Positions 43,541 through 52,657 of a DNA stretch of 64,000 nucleotides are shown here, in pieces; position 1 is the first letter of the stretch; every line of letters begins with the position of its first letter. Location: contig NZ_CP061080.1 of NCBI RefSeq assembly GCF_014495845.1, positions 423,001-487,000 on the forward strand, written 5' to 3'. The translations under genes and the position numbers were made by a program. The stretch is from Aquibium microcysteis. Its GTDB lineage: Bacteria > Pseudomonadota > Alphaproteobacteria > Rhizobiales > Rhizobiaceae. A model generated the notes under the pieces. The model saw nothing but the letters and a program-made list of their open reading frames with translations, was not told the DNA's origin and did not search any database.

Positions 43541-44803
43541 GTGCGCCCGGATCGGCTGAGCATCGTCGCGGTCGCCCTGGCATCGGTGCTGACGGTGGCC
43601 GGCTGCAAGCCGTCCAGCCTGACGGAGGAGGAGGCGCGCATCGTGGCCACGCTGTCGCTGTCGGCCCTGCCGCCGCTGCCGGCCGATCCGTCGAACCGGG
43701 TCGCCGACGATCCGGCGGCCGCCGCACTCGGGCAGGCGCTGTTCTTCGATCATGACCTGTCGGCCGACGGCTCGGTGTCCTGCGCCTCCTGCCACCAGCC
43801 GACGCGGCGCTTCCAGGACGGCATCGCGCGTGCGATCGGCGTCGGCGAGGCCGACCGCCGCACCATGCCGCTGGAGGGCGTCGCCTGGAGCCCGTGGCAG
43901 TTCTGGGACGGCCGCGCCGACAGCCTGTGGGCGCAGGCGCTGGGTCCCTGGGAGAACCCGCTCGAACACGGCGGCAACCGTGTCGCGCTGGTGCGCCGCG
44001 TCGCCGAGGCGTACCGCGCCGACTACGAGGCGGTGTTCGGGCCGCTGCCCGACCTGTCGGGACTGCCCGAGAACGCCGGGCCGCTCGGCACCGACGCGGA
44101 GCGCGCGGCCTGGGCGGCGCTGCCGGAGGAGGAGCGTCTCCGCGTCGACCGCGTCTTTTCCGACATGGGCAAGGCGATCGCCGCCTTCGAACGCCGGATC
44201 GTCCCGGTCGCGACCCGTTTCGATCGCTTCGCCGACGCCGTTGCCGCCGGAAGGCGGCCGGATGGCGAGGCCGCGCTGTCGGACCTCGAGGTCGAGGGGC
44301 TGAAGCTCTTCGTCGGCACGGCCGCCTGCGTCAACTGCCACAACGGGCCGCGCCTCACCGACGACCATTTCCACAACACCGGCGTTCCCGCCGTGCCCGG
44401 CCTGCCCGAGGATCGCGGCCGGGCCGTGGCCGTGGCCAGGGTGCTGGCCGATCCGTTCAACTGCCTCGGCGCCTTCTCCGATGCCGCCCCTTCGCAATGC
44501 GGCGAGATCCGCTTCATGGTCAAGGAGGGCGAGGAACTGGAACGCGCCTACAAGACGCCGTCGCTGCGCGGCGTCGCCGGCCGGGCGCCCTACATGCACT
44601 CCGGCCAGATCGCGACGCTGGAACAGGTGGTCGACCACTACGCGCTGGCCCCCGAGGCGCCATCCGGACACACCGAACTGGAGCCCTTCGTGCTGACGGA
44701 CCGGGGGCGGATGGCGCTGATCGCCTTCCTGAAGACGCTGGAACCGGCGGGCGAAGAGGCCGGCGCGGCGGTGCTTGCCGGTCGAACGTCGCCCGGACGT
44801 TGA
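43541..44803 (+). CDS. Di-heme cytochrome c peroxidase / MauG-family lipoprotein
   Basis: A 420-residue exported di-heme cytochrome. The N-terminus is a lipoprotein signal with lipobox TVAGC (Cys22). Two heme-c motifs, CASCH near residue 81 and CVNCH near 265, and the C-terminal KTPSLRGVAGRAPYMHSGQ with the axial Met region match cytochrome c peroxidase/MauG proteins. It would reduce peroxide or carry out an oxidative modification in the periplasm. The frame starts at GTG 43541, overlapping nothing and seven bases after the FixH-like gene. No electron-donor gene is adjacent. Confidence 0.88.
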   Translation: MRPDRLSIVAVALASVLTVAGCKPSSLTEEEARIVATLSLSALPPLPADPSNRVADDPAAAALGQALFFDHDLSADGSVSCASCHQPTRRFQDGIARAIGVGEADRRTMPLEGVAWSPWQFWDGRADSLWAQALGPWENPLEHGGNRVALVRRVAEAYRADYEAVFGPLPDLSGLPENAGPLGTDAERAAWAALPEEERLRVDRVFSDMGKAIAAFERRIVPVATRFDRFADAVAAGRRPDGEAALSDLEVEGLKLFVGTAACVNCHNGPRLTDDHFHNTGVPAVPGLPEDRGRAVAVARVLADPFNCLGAFSDAAPSQCGEIRFMVKEGEELERAYKTPSLRGVAGRAPYMHSGQIATLEQVVDHYALAPEAPSGHTELEPFVLTDRGRMALIAFLKTLEPAGEEAGAAVLAGRTSPGR

Positions 44804-44847
44804 TCCGCCGCAAGGCCGCCGGCCCGCGACAGGGCTAGAGAAATCCG

Positions 44848-45279
44848 ATGCTCGTCAATCTCGCCCTCGGCACCTTCGTCATCGCGCTCACCGTCGTCAT
44901 CCACACCTGGGGCCTGATCGCGGTCACGCACATGATGCGCATCCTGACCGCCCGGTTCCGCGTCCACAGGCACAGGAGCCGGACGCTGGCCATGGTCACG
45001 ACCGTCATCGGCATCTTCGCCATCATGACCGTCGAGGTCTGGCTGTGGGCCGCCTTCCATCTCTGGCTCGGCGTGTTCGGCGATTTCGAGACCGCGCTCT
45101 ACTTCTCCACCGTGACCTTCTCGACGCTCGGCTACGGCGACGTCGTGCCTGCCGCCGAATGGCGCCTGTTCGCCGCGCTCGAAGGCGTCAACGGCTTCCT
45201 GCTGATCGGCTGGTCCACCGCCTACCTCGTGGCGGCCGGCGTGCGCATCGGCCCTTTCCAGACCGGCGAACACTTCTGA
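44848..45279 (+). CDS. Two-helix potassium channel family protein
   Basis: A 143-residue membrane protein with three or four hydrophobic segments and a K+-channel pore: FSTVTFSTLGYGDVVP holds the TLGYGD selectivity filter at about residue 92. There is no cytoplasmic RCK/TrkA-N domain, so gating is unknown. It has an extra N-terminal helix relative to minimal two-helix channels. It stands 44 bases after the peroxidase gene on the same strand. Confidence 0.87.
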   Translation: MLVNLALGTFVIALTVVIHTWGLIAVTHMMRILTARFRVHRHRSRTLAMVTTVIGIFAIMTVEVWLWAAFHLWLGVFGDFETALYFSTVTFSTLGYGDVVPAAEWRLFAALEGVNGFLLIGWSTAYLVAAGVRIGPFQTGEHF

Positions 45280-45371
45280 GAGACGCAGCCGGCGAATGTC
45301 GGGAAGCGAAGCGGAATCAATAGCTTCGGCGCCGTGCCTGAATCATGTCCTGCACCGCGTCGCGGCCGGCG

Positions 45372-48002
45372 TCAGCTTTCCGGCCGCCAGTCGATCATCC
45401 GCAGCGCCCGGCCGCCGAGGCGGGCGAAGGCGCGCTGGCGGCAGGAGAAGACGATGATCTGCTGGTCGGCCGACTGGCGGTGCAGCGCGTCGAACATCTT
45501 CTCGATCCGGTCGTCGTCGGAATAGACCAGCGCATCGTCGAGGATGACCGGCGCCGGACGGCCGTCGCGGGCGAGCAGCCGCGCGAAGGCCAGCCGTGTC
45601 AGCACCGACAATTGCTCGCGCGTGCCGCCGCTCAGCCGCTCGACGTCCTCCTCCGCGCCGCCGCGCATGATCTTGTGCGGCAGCAGCGTCTTCTCGTCGA
45701 AGGTGATCGACAGGTCGTCGAAGAGCAAGGCCAGCAGCGGGCGAAGCTCCATCATCACCGGTTTCAGATAGAGGTCGCGGGCGGCCGAGCGCGCAGCCTG
45801 CAGTGTGACCTGCAGCCGCTCGAGGAGCGCGACCTCCGCCGCGAAGGCCGCCACGCGGCGGTCGGCCGCGTCGAGCGCCTCGCGCGTTTCCCGCCACTGT
45901 TCCTCCACGGCCTCGTCGGCGCGGGCCCGGATCGTCCCGTCGAGCCCGGCGATGCGTTCGCGCAGGTCTGCGATCTGCTTCGTCGCGGTCTCTTCGGCGG
46001 AGCGCAGGCGCTTCACCGCGGCTTCCGCCGAGGCGATGTCGGGGGCGGCCTCCATGAGCCGCGTCGCCTTCGCCTCCGCCTCGGCCGCCTGTTCCGCGGC
46101 GAGGTCGGCCTGTTCGGCGAGCGCCCGCTCGCGCTCGGCGCGGGCGTCCGCGGGGCCGAGCGAGGCTTCCACCTGCGCGCGTTCGCCCTGAAGCGCCGCC
46201 AGAGCCGTCTCGGCCTTGCGCAGCGCGTCCTCCGCGAGGCCGCGTGACGGCTGCGCTTCGCGCAGCGCGAGCCGGGCGGCGCCGACGCGCCGGCTCGCCT
46301 CTTCGGCATCGAGCCGGGCCACCTCGGGATCGCCCTTGATTTCCAGGTCCGGCAGTGCCGTGGAGGCGAGCCTTGCGATCTCCTCGCGCAGCGCGGCCAG
46401 GCCCTGCGGCGCCAGCGCCTCGATGCGGGCGGCGAGGCGATCGATGTCGGCCTTCGCGCGCTGCGCCGCCGCCTCGCGCTGCCGCACCTCAGGCAGGCCG
46501 GCTGCACCGAGCTTGGCCAGCAGGCCGTCGCGCTCGGTCACGGCCTTGCGCAGCGCCGCGTCGTCGCCGGCCGGGCGGCTGGTCCGCAGCGTCACCGTCC
46601 CGATGCCGGGGATGTCGAGCCGGGCCGGATCGGCGAGGCCGCGCTCCTCGCCGTCGTCGAGCGTGACGCCGTCGAGCGTCACACGGGCGGTGGCACCGGC
46701 CTCGTAGGCGATGGCGAGCTTCGGCTCGCGCGCCGATGCCAGCGCCGCCAGCCCGGCGATCTCGACCTCCAGCGCCTGCAGCCGCTCGACCGATTTCGCC
46801 GGCACGGCGAGCGGCGCCAGCGCGGCCTCGGCGGCCTCGCGCTCCGTCCGCAGCGTCTCGACGGTCTCCAGCGTCGTCGCGAGCGCCGCGACCCGCTCGG
46901 CCCGGTCCTTCGCCTTCAGCGCCGCGTCGAGCCGCGCGAAGAGGTCGCGCGCCTGCTTCTCCCCGGTCTCGGCCGCCTGCGCGGCGGCCTCGGCCCGGGC
47001 GATCGCGTCCGTCGCCGCCCGGTGCCGGGCAAGCGCCGCGTCGCGCGCCTGCTCCGCGGCGGCGATCCGGCCGGCGAGTTGGACGGACGTCGCCAGCGCG
47101 CCGCGGAAGGCCTCGCGTTCGCGCCCGGTCGCGTCGCGGCGGCTGCGCGCATGCGCGAGCGCCGCCTGCGCCGTCTTCAGCGCCTCGCCATGCGCCCGGG
47201 CGGCGTCGAGCGCGGCCTGCGCCTTGTCGAGCGCCTGGCGCCGGGCGGCCCGTTCGTCCGGGTCGTCGATTTCCTTCAGGTGCTTCGCCGCGGTGGCGCG
47301 CTCGTCGAGATCCTTGCGCAGGGCGTCGACGTCGGCCCTGAGCCGCGCCTCTTCCGCCGCCAGCCGCTTCTGCTCGGCCGTTGCTGCCTCGTAGGGACCG
47401 CCGGCCTTCGGGCGTCCGCTGGCGGTGACGAGGCGGCCGAGTTCCTCCGCGCAGCGCGCCGAGACCTCGGCCATGCGGCGCCCGCCGGTGACGGCCTCGA
47501 CCTCGCCCTGCACCGATTCGAGCAGGCTCGCGCGCACCCGGCGCTCGTCCTCCTCCTCGCGCCGGTCGCGATCCTCGATGCCGGTGATGCCCTGCCGCAC
47601 CCACAACAGGCCGGCCGGCCCCGCCGTGCCGCCCCGCGTCAGCCCGGCGATGAAGGCCTCGGCCTCGTCGGCCTGCGCCACCAGCCGGCCGCTGCCGATG
47701 TCGGTGACCGTGGCGCGCTTGCCGCCGAGGAACTGCTTGGCGAGCCGGTAGCGCCCCGCCTCGGTCTCGATGTCCGCCTCGATCACCGGGTTGCCGCCGC
47801 TGTAGGGCTGGAGCCGCTTCACGTCCTTCGGCTGGCCGGTATGGGCCTGGAAGAACAGCGCGTGCAGCGCCTCGAAACTCGTCGACTTGCCGAACTCGTT
47901 GGCGGCGCAGAGCACGTTGACGCCGTCGCCGATGTCCTCGATGGCGACGCCGCGGCCGGCGAAACGCTTGACGTTGAAGAGCCGGAGCGCGGTGATCTTC
48001 AT
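45372..48002 (-). CDS. YhaN/SbcC-like AAA ATPase with coiled coils
   Basis: An 876-residue SMC-like ATPase. The N-terminal half-site has FNVKRFAGRGVAIED and the Walker A CAANEFGKST (usual form GANEAGKST); the C-terminal half-site has RLSGGTREQLSVLTRLAF and PVILDDALVYSDDDRI, the ABC signature and Walker B. Between them are long Ala/Arg/Glu-rich coiled coils without the CxxC zinc hook of SbcC/Rad50. It pairs with the nuclease gene that it overlaps by four bases, as in Bacillus YhaNO. Role: DNA end processing or repair. ATG at 48002 is used rather than one six codons upstream. Confidence 0.84.
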   Translation of the reverse strand: MKITALRLFNVKRFAGRGVAIEDIGDGVNVLCAANEFGKSTSFEALHALFFQAHTGQPKDVKRLQPYSGGNPVIEADIETEAGRYRLAKQFLGGKRATVTDIGSGRLVAQADEAEAFIAGLTRGGTAGPAGLLWVRQGITGIEDRDRREEEDERRVRASLLESVQGEVEAVTGGRRMAEVSARCAEELGRLVTASGRPKAGGPYEAATAEQKRLAAEEARLRADVDALRKDLDERATAAKHLKEIDDPDERAARRQALDKAQAALDAARAHGEALKTAQAALAHARSRRDATGREREAFRGALATSVQLAGRIAAAEQARDAALARHRAATDAIARAEAAAQAAETGEKQARDLFARLDAALKAKDRAERVAALATTLETVETLRTEREAAEAALAPLAVPAKSVERLQALEVEIAGLAALASAREPKLAIAYEAGATARVTLDGVTLDDGEERGLADPARLDIPGIGTVTLRTSRPAGDDAALRKAVTERDGLLAKLGAAGLPEVRQREAAAQRAKADIDRLAARIEALAPQGLAALREEIARLASTALPDLEIKGDPEVARLDAEEASRRVGAARLALREAQPSRGLAEDALRKAETALAALQGERAQVEASLGPADARAERERALAEQADLAAEQAAEAEAKATRLMEAAPDIASAEAAVKRLRSAEETATKQIADLRERIAGLDGTIRARADEAVEEQWRETREALDAADRRVAAFAAEVALLERLQVTLQAARSAARDLYLKPVMMELRPLLALLFDDLSITFDEKTLLPHKIMRGGAEEDVERLSGGTREQLSVLTRLAFARLLARDGRPAPVILDDALVYSDDDRIEKMFDALHRQSADQQIIVFSCRQRAFARLGGRALRMIDWRPES

Positions 48003-49123
48003 GACGCGGCCGACGCGCAATAGGAGAACAGCCGCTGCAGCGCGCCGCGCGCGACCTCGCGGTCCGCCTCCGCGCGCGCCTCGTCGCGGGCCTCAGCCAT
48101 CAGCATGTCGGCGGCGTCGCGCAGCGCGCCGGTGCGGTCGATCCGGTCGAGATCGGTCGTCTCGTATTCGGTCGCCAGCGCGGCCGCGTCGAGTTCGAGC
48201 AGCGCGAAGTCGGGCGCGGCCGCCTCGACGGCGGCGGCAAGCGCGGTGCGGCCGGCGATGCCCGCGCGGCCGGAGGCGGCGACGCGCAGCAGCGTCTGCC
48301 GGCGCAGGTGCGGCGGCGGCAGGAGGGCCGCCAGCGCCGCTTCGCAGTCGTCTGCCGGCAGCAGGTGCAGCGGTTGCGTCCTCCAGCCGAACAGACCGGT
48401 CTCGACCGGCGTGACGGCGGGCTCCGCCCCCGCGGCCTCGATGCCGACCAGGAGCGCCTGACCTGGCCGGTCGTGCTTGAACCGGTCGGGTTCGGGCGTT
48501 CCGCTGTAATGGGTGCGCGCGTCGATGGCGACGGCGCCGTGCCAGTCGCCGAGCGCCAGATAGTCGAGCCCCGCGCGCCGTGCCCGGTCCGGCGCCAGGA
48601 TGTCGGACGCGCCCGTGTCTTCCGAAAAGCTCTGCACCGGCCCATGGGCGAGACCGATGCGGACGGCGCCCTCGGGCGTCGCGGCGGCGTCCATCCATTC
48701 GCTCAGGTCGCGGCCTGGCCGGCGCGTCGTGCAGGGGGCCGGCAGAAGAACGACGCCCGGCGCGAGCGGAAGCGGCGCGGCTTCGGTGGCGAGGATCACG
48801 TTCTGCGGCAGGTCCTTGCGCAGCGCCGACCATAGCGGCGCGGCCTGCAGCGAATCATGGTTGCCGGGCAGGATCACGAAGCGCAGCGGCGCGTGCTGGG
48901 CCATCGCCGCGATCGCCTGGCGGCGGATCTCGGGCGCCGGGGTCTCGCTGTCGAAGGTGTCGCCGGCCAGCAGCACGACGTCGGCCCCATTCAGCCGCGC
49001 CTGCTCGGCCAGCCGGCCGATCGCGCCGTGGCGCGCCTCGCGCAGCCGGCCGCGCAGATCCTCGGCCAGGTTGCCGAAGCGCTTGCCGAGGTGCAGGTCG
49101 CTCGCGTGAAGGAAACGGATCAA
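47999..49123 (-). CDS. SbcD/YhaO-like DNA repair exonuclease
   Basis: A 374-residue calcineurin-like metallophosphoesterase. Metal-binding motifs are visible near the N-terminus: IRFLHASDLHLGK, VVLLAGDTFDSE, VILPGNHDS and later ALGDWHGAVAI, the Mre11/SbcD order. The likely start is TTG at 49123 (GGGAG upstream), because the conserved first strand begins there and no ATG or GTG fits; the frame above is low-complexity. Its stop overlaps the ATG of the YhaN-like gene. Together they should form a nuclease complex for DNA double-strand ends. Confidence 0.85.
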   Translation of the reverse strand: MIRFLHASDLHLGKRFGNLAEDLRGRLREARHGAIGRLAEQARLNGADVVLLAGDTFDSETPAPEIRRQAIAAMAQHAPLRFVILPGNHDSLQAAPLWSALRKDLPQNVILATEAAPLPLAPGVVLLPAPCTTRRPGRDLSEWMDAAATPEGAVRIGLAHGPVQSFSEDTGASDILAPDRARRAGLDYLALGDWHGAVAIDARTHYSGTPEPDRFKHDRPGQALLVGIEAAGAEPAVTPVETGLFGWRTQPLHLLPADDCEAALAALLPPPHLRRQTLLRVAASGRAGIAGRTALAAAVEAAAPDFALLELDAAALATEYETTDLDRIDRTGALRDAADMLMAEARDEARAEADREVARGALQRLFSYCASAAS

Positions 49124-49290
49124 GAGGCTGGCGGCTCCCGGTGGTGTCGCCGGACTATGACCCGGCCGGCGGGCGCGTCCAGCCTCGCCTGGCGATTGCG
49201 GTCGGCGCGGCCGGGATATCCACAGATGCTCGCCGCGCGCGGCCGGTGCCGCTGCCGGCGCGGTCGTGTCCGGCGGGCGCGAGTGGGCGT

Positions 49291-50304
49291 TCACCCCGCC
49301 GGCGGTGCGTCCCCCGGCTCCGCGGATTCGACGGCACTCTGCGGCGCTGCGAGGCCGTAGCGGTCGCGCAGGTAGCCCGCCCAGACGTCGTCGGCGGGCG
49401 CTTCGGCGATGAGCGGATGAAACAGCGCCTCGGTCGACTGGCCGACGAAGCTTTCGGGGTCGGCGAGCAGGCTGCGAAACACCGCGAACGCGTCGTCGCC
49501 GAGCGCGCGCAGGGCGGGCGAGGTGACGCGGCGCAGGCGCCAGTTGCCGGCGGGCGCCACGTGCAGCACCCGCACGCGCTCCGCTCCGTCCTCCTTGGCC
49601 GCCTGCATGCGATGCGCGAGGATCTGCTGGCGCATGAGCTGGTAGAACGGGTCCCAGAACAGGTCGGCGGGCTTCAGCCCGGCATCGCTGCGGATCGGTC
49701 CGAAGGGCGCGAAGATGAGCTTCTGGTAGCGGCGCAGGCGCTCGGCCTCGCGCTTCCCTTCCGGCGGCGTTCCGTAGGACTCGGTGTACTTCCATTCCAC
49801 GAGCAGGGTCTCGACGCGCCCGGCCTGCCGGAAGCGCAGGATCGCGTCGGCCGAGGTGACGTTGGCGCCGCGCCGGGGCTGGCCGCTGCGCGGCCATTCG
49901 TTGAGATGGTCCGCCCTGCCGATCCATTCGAAACCGACGTGCCACGGCGCGCCGTCCGGTCCCGTCTCGACCGGCAGCATCTCCGGCAGGTCGCCGCCGA
50001 CGGCAGACTGGACGAGCCGGGCCAGCGCGTCGGGCCGCGTGGCGAGCGGCATGAGAAAGTTCAGGCAGGCTGCCTGCGAGGACAGGCCGTGCGCTGCGTG
50101 CTGGTGCCAGGCGATGGCGTTGTCGGCGAAGTATCGCTCCGCCGTCTCGCGGATGGCGGGGTTGAGATTGAGGCACCGCTCTTCCGGCGGCAGGCGGTAG
50201 GCGCTGCCCTCGTGCCCGGCATGGCCGGGAATCGTCGCGGCGAGGAAGGCCGATTGCAGGGCGCGCTGTTCGGCGACGAAGTCGGGGCGGACGGGTGTGT
50301 TCAT
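49291..50304 (-). CDS. PD-(D/E)XK nuclease-like protein of unknown role
   Basis: A 337-residue protein that resembles the PGN_0703-type putative restriction endonucleases. The candidate catalytic core is ADAILRFRQ then LLVEWKYTESYG at about residues 165-190, an E-x-K arrangement expected of the PD-(D/E)XK fold. N-terminal region has LNPAIRETAERYFADN. The ATG at 50304 (MNTPVRPDF) is used. It lies 167 bases upstream of the SbcD-like gene on the same strand. No methyltransferase is nearby, so a classical restriction system is unlikely. Confidence 0.6.
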   Translation of the reverse strand: MNTPVRPDFVAEQRALQSAFLAATIPGHAGHEGSAYRLPPEERCLNLNPAIRETAERYFADNAIAWHQHAAHGLSSQAACLNFLMPLATRPDALARLVQSAVGGDLPEMLPVETGPDGAPWHVGFEWIGRADHLNEWPRSGQPRRGANVTSADAILRFRQAGRVETLLVEWKYTESYGTPPEGKREAERLRRYQKLIFAPFGPIRSDAGLKPADLFWDPFYQLMRQQILAHRMQAAKEDGAERVRVLHVAPAGNWRLRRVTSPALRALGDDAFAVFRSLLADPESFVGQSTEALFHPLIAEAPADDVWAGYLRDRYGLAAPQSAVESAEPGDAPPAG

Positions 50305-50521
50305 GCGGCGTTGCTCCGTTTGGCGCCTCTCGGCAGCGACGTCGCCCCGGTGCCTGGCTCTGCCGCGACGACGCGGCCGGGCCAGGAGACGAAACCGGCG
50401 GGGCCATCGTCGCGGCTGCATCGGCGACCGCGGGATGGCCGCCGACGCGATTGCGTCGGGACTGTTAGCGCCCGCCATCCCCGCCGTCTACACCGCCGGG
50501 ATCGCCCTATGGGGGCACCGC

Positions 50522-50809
50522 CTATTTCGGGAGGCTCCTGTTCGCGGTCCCCGCGGGCTTGAGCGTGGTGGTGGGCTTGCGCAGCGCCTCTCCGCTCAGG
50601 GTCGGCTTCCGGCCCTCCAGCATGGCCCCGCAGAGGCCCCAGTGGAAGATCGCGCCTTCGTCCTGCAGCCCGAGAAGGCAGCACTTCCCGCTTCCTTCGG
50701 AGCTTTCGCAGGATTCCTTGGTCGCATAGGCGAAGGCCGGCGTGCCGGCCGCGACACCCGTGGCGACGATGGACGCGCTCAGGATGGTTCTCACGAGTGA
50801 AACTTTCAT
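50522..50809 (-). CDS. Small secreted cysteine-containing protein, unknown
   Basis: A 95-residue protein with a good signal peptide (VRTILSASIVATGVAAGTPAFA, cleavage near residue 27) and a short mature part with four Cys (SCESSEGSGKCCLL and WGLCG). A ribosome-binding site (AAGGGGAA) lies near the ATG. I do not recognise the family. The C-terminal 30 residues are Lys/Pro/Thr-rich and probably unstructured. Confidence 0.5.
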   Translation of the reverse strand: MKVSLVRTILSASIVATGVAAGTPAFAYATKESCESSEGSGKCCLLGLQDEGAIFHWGLCGAMLEGRKPTLSGEALRKPTTTLKPAGTANRSLPK

Positions 50810-51273
50810 CGACTTCCCCTTTGTTGTGATGCGCGACGATGCGTCTGCGTCATGTCCGGACCTGCATGGAGGCCGGTGTCATGAACACTGGCATGGCGTG
50901 CCTGAATGCCGGCCTGCCGGTCCGTTCATCCGACGTTCAAGCGGCGGGCGCTTTCGGGCGCACGGCGCAGTCGGTGGGACCCCGGCCGTCGACCCCGCGG
51001 GCAGCGGTGCGGTTCACCGGTGACGCGCCGGCCTCGGTCGCGGCCCGGACCTCCGCCCCTCCCGCGACGGTGGCGACGCGCTTCAGTCGAGGCGCGATGG
51101 CGGGCCGGGAAGCCGCGCGGGCTGCATTCGACGTTCGCTCACCCCGTTGACAAGGCGCCCGACCGGCACTATCCGTCTCCTGCATTCTGGATTCTATAGA
51201 ATGTAGGGTTGAAGCAGAGAGGATGGCGGCGTCGGGAGGTTCGGGCGCCGGCCGTCACGCAAGGGAGGAATGC
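50810..51273. other. Intergenic region upstream of the CUT1 transporter operon
   Basis: About 460 bases between the small secreted gene and the sugar-binding-protein gene. The open frames are short and have no recognisable motif. The last 100 bases are less GC-rich and hold a perfect 12-bp palindrome (51191-51202) and a strong ribosome-binding site AGGGAGG before 51274. Confidence 0.5.
51191..51202. promoter_or_regulatory. Palindromic operator candidate, ATTCTATAGAAT
   Basis: A perfect 12-bp palindrome 71 bases before the sugar-binding-protein ATG, with an extra CATTCT half-site at 51183-51188. FadR-type GntR regulators often bind sites such as ATTGTATACAAT, and one is encoded inside this operon (54488-55168). 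Confidence 0.5.
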
Positions 51274-52632
51274 ATGACCAGATTTCATGAAGCAGCAGGC
51301 TCGGTGTCGCGCCGCGCCTTGATCGTCGCGGCCGCCTCGACGGTCGCCGTGGCGGCCTTCGGCGGGGCGGCGGCGCGGGCGCAGGACGGGCTCGGCACGC
51401 CCGAGCAGCCGGTCGAGGTGCGGATGATCGCCAACGAGGCCTTCGCCAACCAGTGGCAGACGCTGATGGTGCCGGAGTTCAACAAGGCCTATCCGAACAT
51501 CAAGGTCACGATCGACGGCGTGCCCTATGTCGAACTCCTGGCCAAGAGCATGCTCGACGCCACCGGCCCGAGCCCGACCTACGACATCATCATCGCCGAC
51601 GATCCCTGGGTGCCGCAGCTGGCCGAGGTCGGCGCGCTGATGGACCTGAAGAGCGCCGAGGCGGCCGCCAGGACCGACGCCGGCTACGACTGGGACGATT
51701 TCAACGCCGCGCCGCTGGCCGCGGGCGAGTGGAAGGGCGTCCAGTACGGCGTGCCGCTGCGTTCCAACATGCTGATGATGTTCGTCAACAAGGCCCTCTA
51801 CGAGAAGGCGGGCGTGCCGCTGCCGACGCCGGACCTGACCTGGGAGCAGTATCTGGAGCAGGCGCCGAAGCTGGTGCAGGACACCGACGGCGACGGCAAG
51901 GTCGATGCCTGGGCGGTCGACACCTACTTCGTGCGCGAGCCGCTGACGCCGACCATCTGGCAGACGATCATGAACTCGAACGGCGGTCAGCTGCTCGATG
52001 CGGACGGCAAGCCCGCCTTCGACACCGAGATCGGCATCGCCGCGCTGGAGACCCACAGGAAGCTGCTCGAATACGCGCCGACGGGTGCCGTGAGCCACGG
52101 CTTCTCGGAATCGCTGCAGGCGTTCCGCCAGGGCCTCGTCGCGACGATGTTCAACTGGGGCAGCGTCTACAAGGGCTCGGCGATCGATGAGAAGACGACG
52201 ACGCTGAAGCCGGATCAGGTCGGCATCCAGGTCCTGCCGGCGGGCTCCGTCGGCCCCGGCGCGCATCGCGGCATCTGGAACGGCACGGTCTCGGCCAAGA
52301 GCGAGAACAGGCAGGCCGCCTGGACCGTCATCCAGTGGCTGTCCTCGAAGGAGGGCGAGGCCTGGCACTCTGCCAATCTCGGCGTCTTCCCGGCGCGCAA
52401 GTCGACGCTCGCCGCCAAGCCCTCCGTCGAGTGGCTCGGCCCGGTCTTCGCCGCGCTCCAGCAGGCCTATGACGCGGCCGAAAAGGGCAAGATGTGGCGC
52501 ATCCGCCATCCGCGTTCCGATGCGGCGCAGCAGATTCTCGCCGACGAACATTCCCGCTTCATGGCCGGCAACGTCAGCGCCGCGGAAGCCTTGCAGGTCG
52601 CGGCCGAAAAGATCGAGAAGGTCCTCGACTGA
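51274..52632 (+). CDS. ABC sugar transporter solute-binding protein (family 1, CUT1)
   Basis: A 452-residue periplasmic binding protein. The signal sequence includes SRRALIVAAASTVAVAAFGG, a twin-Arg that may be a Tat signal, with cleavage near AAARAQ. Family 1 features are EFNKAYPNIKVTIDGVPY, ATMFNWGSVYKG and WLSSKEGEAWH. It starts at the ATG at 51274 with AGGGAGG six bases upstream. First gene of an operon with two permeases, a GntR regulator and an ATPase. The ligand is a sugar or sugar acid; sulfoquinovosyl glycerol is conceivable because family 1 proteins bind it in Agrobacterium, but nothing in the sequence shows this. Confidence 0.88.
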   Translation: MTRFHEAAGSVSRRALIVAAASTVAVAAFGGAAARAQDGLGTPEQPVEVRMIANEAFANQWQTLMVPEFNKAYPNIKVTIDGVPYVELLAKSMLDATGPSPTYDIIIADDPWVPQLAEVGALMDLKSAEAAARTDAGYDWDDFNAAPLAAGEWKGVQYGVPLRSNMLMMFVNKALYEKAGVPLPTPDLTWEQYLEQAPKLVQDTDGDGKVDAWAVDTYFVREPLTPTIWQTIMNSNGGQLLDADGKPAFDTEIGIAALETHRKLLEYAPTGAVSHGFSESLQAFRQGLVATMFNWGSVYKGSAIDEKTTTLKPDQVGIQVLPAGSVGPGAHRGIWNGTVSAKSENRQAAWTVIQWLSSKEGEAWHSANLGVFPARKSTLAAKPSVEWLGPVFAALQQAYDAAEKGKMWRIRHPRSDAAQQILADEHSRFMAGNVSAAEALQVAAEKIEKVLD

Positions 52633-52657
52633 TCGGACGTTGCGGGAGGGCTTCGCC

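Noticed and set aside
50937..51185. Possible small gene upstream of the CUT1 operon
   Set aside because: No motif or good start; it overlaps the expected promoter region of the operon.
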